The notes under the pieces: generated by a model
The model's input: only the letters and a program-made list of their open reading frames with translations
Database searches by the model: none
Told to the model about the DNA's origin: nothing
Position numbers and translations under genes: made by a program
Assembly (NCBI GenBank): GCA_945860325.1
Contig: CAMARL010000034.1
Span: forward strand, 1 to 13,957
Reading direction: 5' to 3'
DNA: 13,957 nucleotides
Source: Spirosoma fluviale
GTDB lineage: Bacteria > Bacteroidota > Bacteroidia > Cytophagales > Spirosomataceae
In this document: piece after piece, positions 1 to 5,168 of the stretch
Layout: each line of letters begins with the position of its first letter
How positions within the stretch are numbered: position 1 is the first letter of the stretch

Positions 1-659
1 TTAATTTTAATATTGTTATTGACCAATAAGCCACCTATTCCCTTAGGAGCATAAATCTTATGTCCGGAAAAACTCATTAAATGAGGTAAGCTAGTTAAAT
101 CCAATTTGATTTTACCAATCGCTTGCGTAGCATCAGAATGAAAGCATACAGCGTGAGCATCACATATTTGTTTAAAAGCAACATAATCTGAAATAGTCCC
201 TATTTCATTATTGACCATCATAAGTGAAACTAAAATAGTGTCAGTTTGAATAGCATTTAATAAATCATCTTTAGTTATTTGACCGACCTCATTAGGCGTC
301 AAATAGGAAACCGAGTAACCTTCTTGCTCTAAATGGCTAAATATTTCTAGAACAGCTTTATGTTCTATCGTTGACGTAATTAAATGACCCTTAGATTTAC
401 CTTTTAAATAACCTTTTATAGCGAGATTATTGGATTCTGTAGCACCAGAGGTGTAAATAATGGAACTTGGTTTTACATCAAAAAAATCAGCTATTTGATT
501 TCTAGATAAATCAATGGCTTCTTGAGCCAACCAACCAAAATGATGCAAATTAGACCCTGCATTCCCATATAATGTAGAAAAATATGGCAACATCTTATTT
601 AATACCTCGGAACGAACGGGAGTAGTAGAAGCGTAATCGAAATATATGGGTAAATTCAT
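1..659 (-). CDS. Cysteine desulfurase, NifS/IscS type (C-terminal part outside window)
   Basis: A PLP-dependent enzyme that takes sulfur from L-cysteine, leaving alanine, and passes it as persulfide to Fe-S cluster assembly or tRNA thiolation. The 219 visible codons begin MNLPIYFDYASTTPV, the usual group I start. They continue with TSGATESNN (70-78), which contacts the cofactor phosphate, His100 in STIEH, which stacks on PLP, and Asp176 in HSDATQ. SGHKIYAPKG (198-207) contains Lys201, the expected PLP Schiff-base lysine. The family is about 380-400 residues, so roughly the last 45 percent, including the catalytic-cysteine loop, is missing at the left edge; this is truncation by the window, not a broken gene. 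The ATG at 659 is the natural start because a TATCTTTG -7 element lies just upstream. Fold and reaction are secure; whether it is the housekeeping IscS or a paralogue for tRNA sulfur cannot be told here. Confidence 0.93.
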   Translation of the reverse strand, partial: MNLPIYFDYASTTPVRSEVLNKMLPYFSTLYGNAGSNLHHFGWLAQEAIDLSRNQIADFFDVKPSSIIYTSGATESNNLAIKGYLKGKSKGHLITSTIEHKAVLEIFSHLEQEGYSVSYLTPNEVGQITKDDLLNAIQTDTILVSLMMVNNEIGTISDYVAFKQICDAHAVCFHSDATQAIGKIKLDLTSLPHLMSFSGHKIYAPKGIGGLLVNNNIKI

Positions 660-677
660 TTGCTACAAAAGTTGCAA

Positions 678-685
678 CAAAGATA
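678..685 (-). promoter_or_regulatory. Bacteroidota -7 promoter element for the cysteine desulfurase
   Basis: On the minus strand this reads TATCTTTG, a perfect match to the Bacteroidota -7 consensus TAnnTTTG. It lies between the terminator of the thrS-rplT cluster and the ATG at 659, leaving an untranslated leader of only about 10-15 bases. No good -33 TTTG is visible, because that position falls in the terminator's stem and T-run. The element shares one base with the 8-base palindrome GTTGCAAC (671-678). The call is motif and position only. Confidence 0.55.
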
Positions 686-690
686 AGTGT

Positions 691-727
691 AAAAAAAAAG
701 TCCCGAATGTTTCCGGGACTTTTTTTT
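691..727 (-). terminator. Intrinsic terminator of the thrS-infC-rpmI-rplT cluster
   Basis: On the minus strand, a run of A starting at the rplT stop codon is followed by GTCCCG (719-714), an 8-base loop and CGGGAC (705-700), then nine T (699-691). The A-run can pair with the T-run and extend the stem, so the hairpin could also terminate plus-strand transcription, although no plus-strand gene enters it here. It separates rplT from the cysteine desulfurase on the same strand. Confidence 0.9.
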
Positions 728-1070
728 AAGATAATTTAGATAGAACAGCTTTGAAAGCATCAGGATGATTCATGGCTAAATCCGCGAGTACTTTGCGATT
801 TAACGTCATACCTGATTTGTTATATTTACCCATGAACGCTGAATAGGATAAACCTTCTTGTCTTGCAGCAGCATTAATACGCTGAATCCAAAGTCCACGA
901 AAATCTCTCTTTTTAACTTTACGATCGCGATATGCATATTGCAAACCTTTTTCTACTTTGTTTTTAGCGACTGTCCAAACATTTTTTCCTCTTCCGAAAA
1001 AACCTTTCGCTAATTTTAAAATCTTTTTCCTCCTAGCTCTTGAAGCTACATGATTGACACTACGTGGCAT
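726..1070 (-). CDS. rplT: 50S ribosomal protein L20
   Basis: Binds 23S rRNA directly and is needed early in large-subunit assembly. The 114 residues have the full family length and hallmarks: MPRSVNHVASRARRKKILK at the start, a long basic N-terminal helix (about residues 1-60) that threads into rRNA, and a globular C-terminal domain containing WIQRINAAAR and LADLAMNHP. It is the last gene of the thrS-infC-rpmI-rplT cluster and its TAA lies in the A-run of the terminator. In Gammaproteobacteria and Firmicutes L20 represses its own operon by binding a leader that mimics rRNA. Whether that happens here is not known, but the 84-base spacer upstream contains an interrupted hairpin (1088-1129). The start is the family start; the region before it is A-rich without a Shine-Dalgarno, as usual in Bacteroidota. 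Confidence 0.98.
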   Translation of the reverse strand: MPRSVNHVASRARRKKILKLAKGFFGRGKNVWTVAKNKVEKGLQYAYRDRKVKKRDFRGLWIQRINAAARQEGLSYSAFMGKYNKSGMTLNRKVLADLAMNHPDAFKAVLSKLS

Positions 1071-1087
1071 AACTAAATTTGTTTTTT

Positions 1088-1129
1088 GAATTCAGGCGGC
1101 TCATTTTGAACACTTTTTTGCCGTAATTC
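1088..1129 (-). promoter_or_regulatory. Interrupted hairpin in the rpmI-rplT spacer, possible L20 control site
   Basis: Two complementary arms are visible. On the plus strand GAATT (1088-1092) and CGGC (1097-1100) pair with GCCG (1120-1123) and AATTC (1125-1129), giving 9 base pairs around an asymmetric internal loop and a 19-base apical loop. In the minus-strand mRNA the structure ends about 17 bases before the rplT ATG, a position from which it could affect initiation. Function is inference only. The spacer is unusually long for two ribosomal protein genes that are often closely spaced. Confidence 0.3.
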
Positions 1130-1154
1130 TGGTTGAACAATAACTAAAAACTGA

Positions 1155-1352
1155 TTATTTAAGTCCTAGTAATAAACTTACACGACCCATATCAGAAGGG
1201 GAAACTAAAGTAGCATGAACTAAATTACGCTTTTGTTTAGTTGTTTTTTTTGTCAGGATATGGCTATGAAAAGCATGTTTACGCTTTATCTTCCCAGTTC
1301 CTGTAACTTTGAAACGCTTTTTTGCTCCAGAGTTGGTTTTAATTTTTGGCAT
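1155..1352 (-). CDS. rpmI: 50S ribosomal protein L35
   Basis: Small, strongly basic large-subunit protein that binds 23S rRNA. At 65 residues it is exactly family length. The start MPKIKTNSGAKKRFKVTGTG and the segment KRKHAFHSHILTKKTTKQKR (23-42) are diagnostic. The C-terminus MGRVSLLLGLK corresponds to the usual short helix. It lies between infC (75-base spacer, with a candidate internal promoter) and rplT (84-base spacer). The order infC-rpmI-rplT is conserved across most bacteria and supports the identification. Confidence 0.97.
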   Translation of the reverse strand: MPKIKTNSGAKKRFKVTGTGKIKRKHAFHSHILTKKTTKQKRNLVHATLVSPSDMGRVSLLLGLK

Positions 1353-1384
1353 TCTATTGTGTATTAAATGTAAAAATTGGAATG

Positions 1385-1392
1385 CAAAAGTA
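1385..1392 (-). promoter_or_regulatory. Candidate internal promoter (-7 element) for rpmI-rplT
   Basis: On the minus strand this reads TACTTTTG, a perfect TAnnTTTG match, in the infC-rpmI spacer with about 32 bases left before the rpmI ATG. No convincing -33 TTTG is visible upstream. If active, it would let L35 and L20 be made independently of thrS and infC. Motif and position only. Confidence 0.4.
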
Positions 1393-1427
1393 GAAAAAAT
1401 ACCTTAAAATTCCACTATATAAAAAAC

Positions 1428-1988
1428 TTATTTTTTTTGAGCTTTTGGAGTAAATATGATGCTCATTCGCTTCCCTTCTAATTTAGGCATATCATCGGGC
1501 TTACCCACTTCTTCGAGTCCCTTAGCAAAATTCAATAATAGCATTTCTCCTCTTTCTTTAAATACAATGGTCCTACCGACAAAATGTACATATGCCTTAA
1601 CCTTAGCACCTTCTTTAAGAAAATTAACGGCATGTTTTAATTTGAAATTAAAATCATGCTCATCTGTATTAGGGCCAAAACGAATTTCTTTGATGACCGT
1701 TTTGGTTGCATTTGCCTTAATTTCCTTTTGCTTTTTCTTTTGATCATACTTGAATTTTGCATAATCAATAACTTTGCAGACTGGGGGAACAGCATTGGGG
1801 GAGATTTCAACTAAATCTAAACTTTGCGCTTCTGCTAGTTCAATAGCTTTGGAGAATGGATATACACCTTGTTCAATGTTTTCTCCTACTAATCTAACTT
1901 CTTCTACTCCGCGAATTAATTGATTAATTCGATAAGGTTCTTCTTCTCTTCTATTTCCTCGGTAATTGTTATTGGGGCGTAAAGCCAT
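1428..1988 (-). CDS. infC: Translation initiation factor IF-3
   Basis: Binds the 30S subunit, blocks premature 50S joining and checks the start codon and initiator tRNA. At 186 residues it has normal length. An N-terminal extension rich in Arg, Asn and Glu (1-18) precedes the IF3-N domain YRINQLIRGVEEVRLVGE (19-36). LVEISPNAVPPVCKVIDYAK (59-78) is the conserved end of that domain, a Lys-rich linker follows (about 80-95), and IF3-C begins at IKEIRFGPN. The ATG at 1988 is the start: the codon two before it in frame is TAA, so no upstream extension is possible. It therefore begins with ordinary ATG rather than the rare AUU on which enterobacterial infC autoregulation depends. It follows thrS after 106 bases. 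Confidence 0.97.
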   Translation of the reverse strand: MALRPNNNYRGNRREEEPYRINQLIRGVEEVRLVGENIEQGVYPFSKAIELAEAQSLDLVEISPNAVPPVCKVIDYAKFKYDQKKKQKEIKANATKTVIKEIRFGPNTDEHDFNFKLKHAVNFLKEGAKVKAYVHFVGRTIVFKERGEMLLLNFAKGLEEVGKPDDMPKLEGKRMSIIFTPKAQKK

Positions 1989-2094
1989 AAATTATTGTTT
2001 ATTTTTAATGTTTAATTAAATCAATTCGAAATTTAGTTCAAAAAACACGTATTTGCAAACTTCTACCTAGTATCCTGGGTAAAATAAAAAATTA
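1989..2094 (-). other. thrS-infC spacer with an imperfect small hairpin
   Basis: This is the longest spacer in the window. It holds TACCTAG (2064-2070), a TATC loop and CTGGGTA (2075-2081). In the minus-strand RNA this gives a 7-position stem with one C-A mismatch, and it is not followed by a T-run, so it is not a terminator. No perfect TAnnTTTG is present; TAAATTTC comes closest. It may be a leader or processing site, or nothing. Confidence 0.25.
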
Positions 2095-4035
2095 TCAATT
2101 TTCATAAGTTAGTTGGCTCATTTCTTCCTGAGCCAAATTCATAAATGCTTCGATAGTCATTGAACCTAAATCTCCTTGATTCTTTTTTCTTACGCTGATC
2201 ATTCCTTCAGCTTGTTCTTTATCACCTACAATGATCATAAATGGGACTTTATTAACTTCCGCATCACGTATTTTTCTACCTATTTTTTCATCACGATGAT
2301 CTACATACCCGCGTAAATCTTTTTCTTGAAGCCTTAAATAAATTTCATTGGCATAATCTTCATATTTTTCAGAAATAGGTAAAACAGCTAATTGATCAGG
2401 AGAAAGCCATAATGGAAAATTACCTGCTGTATTTTCTATTAAAATAGCTACAAATCTCTCAATAGAACCAAAAGGAGCTCTATGGATCATGACAGGCCTA
2501 TGCTTCTGATTATCTGATCCTGTATATTCTAGTTCAAATCGTTGAGGTAATTGGTAATCCACTTGAATGGTACCTAATTGCCATTTTCTACCTAAAGCAT
2601 CTTTAACCATGAAATCTAGTTTGGGACCATAAAATGCCGCCTCGCCATATTCGATCGTAGTAGGTAATCCTTTTTCCTTGGCAGATTTAATAATGGACTC
2701 TTCAGCACGATTCCAATCTTCATCATTTCCTATGTATTTTTCCCTGTTGACCTTATCCCTTAGCGATATTTGTGCAGAATATTGATCAAAACCTAGTGCC
2801 TTAAACACGTACAAAACTAAGTCAATCACCTTCATAAACTCATCTTCGACTTGATCCGGTCGACAAAAAATATGAGCATCATCCTGTGTAAATCCTCTTA
2901 CTCGAGTCAATCCATGTAATTCCCCTGATTGTTCATACCGATAAACCGTGCCAAATTCTGCTAAACGCAGAGGCAAATCTTTATAACTTCTTGGCTTAGT
3001 CTTATAGATTTCACAATGATGCGGGCAATTCATTGGCTTTAGAAAAAATTCTTCATTTTCATCTGGCGTATGAATAGGCTGAAAAGAATCCTTGCCATAT
3101 TTAGCATAATGTCCTGACGTAACATAAAGTTCTTTACTAGCTATGTGCGGAGTAATTACGGGGGAATATCCTGCTCGAACTTGAGCCCTTCTTAAAAAAT
3201 TCTCTAATCTTTCACGTAAAATAGTACCTTTAGGAAGCCACAATGGCAAACCTAGGCCAACCTTTTCTGAAAAAGCAAATAATTCAAGCTCTTTGCCTAA
3301 TTTTCTATGGTCCCGTTTTTTTGATTCTTCCAACAAAGTCAAATACTCTTCTAATTCCTTTGCCTTTGGAAATGTGATCGCATAAATACGCGTCATTTGC
3401 TTTCGTTTTTCATCTCCACGCCAATAGGCCCCAGCCACACTTAAAACCTTAACAGCTTTAATAAAACTAGTGCTTGGAATATGAGGACCTTTACATAAAT
3501 CAGTGAAATTCCCTTGAGAATAAAAAGTAATATCCCCATCAGATAAGCCTTCCAATAGCTCTAGCTTATACTCATCGTTTTTAAGGGTAAAATATTGAAC
3601 TGCGTCTTTTTTTGAAATTTCTTTTCGAACATAATCTAGTTTCAGACGGGCTAACTCTAGCATTTTATCTTCTACTGCCTTAAAATGTTCTTGTCCAAAT
3701 TCTTGATCTCCTAAGTCAATATCATAATAGAATCCATTTTCAATAGCAGGCCCAATACCAAACTTAGTTCCGGGATATAAAAATTCGATGGCCTCAGCTA
3801 ATAAATGTGCTGATGAATGCCAAAAGGTTTTTTTTCCTTCGACATCATTCCAAGTAAGTAATTGCAAATTAGAATCTGTGACAATAGGAGTGGAGGAATC
3901 AACAACTTGATCATTTAATTTGGCTGCTAACACATTACGTGCTAATCCTTCTGATATACTTAATGCAATATCCATCGGTGTAATCCCTTTAGAATATTCT
4001 TTAATTTGTCCGTCTGGAAAAATAATTTTAATCAT
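2095..4035 (-). CDS. thrS: Threonyl-tRNA synthetase
   Basis: Class II synthetase that charges tRNA-Thr and edits Ser-tRNA-Thr. The 646 residues form the full architecture: a TGS domain (about 1-61), an editing domain with HSSAH (His73, His77) and CKGPH (Cys181, His185), the catalytic core (about 240-540), and an anticodon-binding domain (about 547-646). The zinc-binding triad is intact: Cys337 in MNCPHH, His388 in DDAHIF and His518 in MIHRAPFGS, matching C334/H385/H511 of the E. coli enzyme by alignment from memory. Motif 2 (FGTVYRYE) and motif 3 (around IHRAPFGSIERF) are present. It is the first gene of the translation cluster. A perfect -7 element lies 23 bases upstream, and only 41 bases separate it from the preceding TPR gene without a visible terminator, so it may also receive read-through. 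Confidence 0.98.
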   Translation of the reverse strand: MIKIIFPDGQIKEYSKGITPMDIALSISEGLARNVLAAKLNDQVVDSSTPIVTDSNLQLLTWNDVEGKKTFWHSSAHLLAEAIEFLYPGTKFGIGPAIENGFYYDIDLGDQEFGQEHFKAVEDKMLELARLKLDYVRKEISKKDAVQYFTLKNDEYKLELLEGLSDGDITFYSQGNFTDLCKGPHIPSTSFIKAVKVLSVAGAYWRGDEKRKQMTRIYAITFPKAKELEEYLTLLEESKKRDHRKLGKELELFAFSEKVGLGLPLWLPKGTILRERLENFLRRAQVRAGYSPVITPHIASKELYVTSGHYAKYGKDSFQPIHTPDENEEFFLKPMNCPHHCEIYKTKPRSYKDLPLRLAEFGTVYRYEQSGELHGLTRVRGFTQDDAHIFCRPDQVEDEFMKVIDLVLYVFKALGFDQYSAQISLRDKVNREKYIGNDEDWNRAEESIIKSAKEKGLPTTIEYGEAAFYGPKLDFMVKDALGRKWQLGTIQVDYQLPQRFELEYTGSDNQKHRPVMIHRAPFGSIERFVAILIENTAGNFPLWLSPDQLAVLPISEKYEDYANEIYLRLQEKDLRGYVDHRDEKIGRKIRDAEVNKVPFMIIVGDKEQAEGMISVRKKNQGDLGSMTIEAFMNLAQEEMSQLTYEN

Positions 4036-4058
4036 CCTATCTAATTTTACGCAAGTTA

Positions 4059-4066
4059 CAAATTTA
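4059..4066 (-). promoter_or_regulatory. -7 promoter element for thrS-infC-rpmI-rplT
   Basis: On the minus strand this reads TAAATTTG, a perfect TAnnTTTG match, 23 bases before the thrS ATG. The -33 region would fall within the end of the TPR gene and contains no clear TTTG. The predicted leader is about 15-18 bases, too short for a T-box or attenuator. Confidence 0.55.
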
Positions 4067-4076
4067 CCCCCAAAAA

Positions 4077-5168
4077 TTAAGGCTTAATCGTCATTAAAGA
4101 ATCTTTGGCCACTAAGTTGGTATCCATTGAAATCCCAAAATACTTCATTTTCAATTGATAAAACCTACGATCATTTTTCAAAACCAATTGAGCTGAATCC
4201 ATCATTGATTTATAGCGAATTTTATCTCCTAAGTATAAATAACACTTTGATTTTAAAAATGGAACATCAATGAAAAATTCTAAATCCGGTTTGATTTTAT
4301 TAAAATACAATAATGCTAGATTGTAATTTCTATGATACATATAAAACTTTCCTATCTCTAAATATAAAGAATCGTTGTGCTCAAATAGATTTGCCACCTT
4401 CTGATAAGTCAATTCTGCTATTTTAAATTGGTTTATTTTACTTAAAAATCTAGCCCAGCAACGAAGTAGATGTGGGTCATTGGGATACTGATTAATGAGT
4501 TGCAGTAATTGATTTTGGTACAAATATTTAGACGTATAATCCATGGCATTTTCAAAATAAAATCTTTGTAATCTAATATCTTGAATGCTTTTTTGATCAA
4601 AGCCATTGATTAAAGTAGGATTTGAAATTTTATTAGTTGCACATAAATTTCTTAAAACAGAAAAATAAATCTGATCCGTTGTAGGTAATTCATTTATTCG
4701 GATTTGGTTTAAATAATAAGTCGCTAATGTGTACTTATTAAGTTTAATTGATACTTCAGCCAATAGAAATAAAATTAACGCTTGTTTTTTTTCATTTGAC
4801 TTAATCAAATTAAAATAATTTAATGCGCTGGTATAATTTTCTAAATTCAATGCAATTTGCCCGGCCAACAATATAAATTCAAAATCTCTGGGCGAGGCCT
4901 TGAGCGACTGTTGTATATCTGCTTTAGCTTTTTTATATTGTCGAGATTCAAATAAATATTTAGCTCGTAAGTAGTATACATGTGGAGATGAACCATCTTC
5001 AATCATTTGATTTAAATAGGAAATCACTTTTTGATTCTGTCCTTTCTCAGAACTTAATAGAGAATAAATATATTTTTGGTCAGGAATGATTTCACCTTTA
5101 AAATCCTGCGTGGTTTCACAAGAAATAATAAAAAAGATTACAAAAAATAGTAGAAATTTCTCCTTCAT
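4077..5168 (-). CDS. TPR-repeat lipoprotein
   Basis: Function unrecognised. The start MKEKFLLFFVIFFIISCE is a lipoprotein signal: two Lys, a hydrophobic stretch and a lipobox IISC with Cys17 as the acylated residue. The mature protein should therefore be membrane-anchored in the periplasm or at the surface. The remaining 345 residues are helical and TPR-like: SPHVYYLRAKYLFESRQYKK (61-80) followed by AKADIQQSLKASPRD, then the repeats LAGQIALNLENYTSALNYFN (101-120) and EIGKFYMYHRNYNLALLYFN (271-290). Two repeat arrays (about 45-160 and 225-335) are separated by a less regular middle. Its ATG overlaps the stop codon of the upstream 943-residue gene as TAATG, implying translational coupling, so it is a plausible scaffold or partner of that outer-membrane protein. 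Partner and role are inference. Confidence 0.85.
   Translation of the reverse strand: MKEKFLLFFVIFFIISCETTQDFKGEIIPDQKYIYSLLSSEKGQNQKVISYLNQMIEDGSSPHVYYLRAKYLFESRQYKKAKADIQQSLKASPRDFEFILLAGQIALNLENYTSALNYFNLIKSNEKKQALILFLLAEVSIKLNKYTLATYYLNQIRINELPTTDQIYFSVLRNLCATNKISNPTLINGFDQKSIQDIRLQRFYFENAMDYTSKYLYQNQLLQLINQYPNDPHLLRCWARFLSKINQFKIAELTYQKVANLFEHNDSLYLEIGKFYMYHRNYNLALLYFNKIKPDLEFFIDVPFLKSKCYLYLGDKIRYKSMMDSAQLVLKNDRRFYQLKMKYFGISMDTNLVAKDSLMTIKP

Noticed and set aside
660..725. Bacteroidales-1 RNA, which is often found downstream of rplT
   Set aside because: Only about 65 bases separate rplT from the next gene, and the terminator and a promoter fill them; there is no room for the RNA.
1456..1743. 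95-codon plus-strand frame
   Set aside because: Lies wholly antisense to infC, with low-complexity hydrophobic translation and no family pattern.
2064..2081. Hairpin after thrS as a terminator
   Set aside because: The minus-strand stem carries a C-A mismatch and no T-run follows it.
4036..4076. T-box or other leader controlling thrS
   Set aside because: The leader from the predicted promoter is under 20 bases, far too short, and T-boxes are not typical of this phylum.
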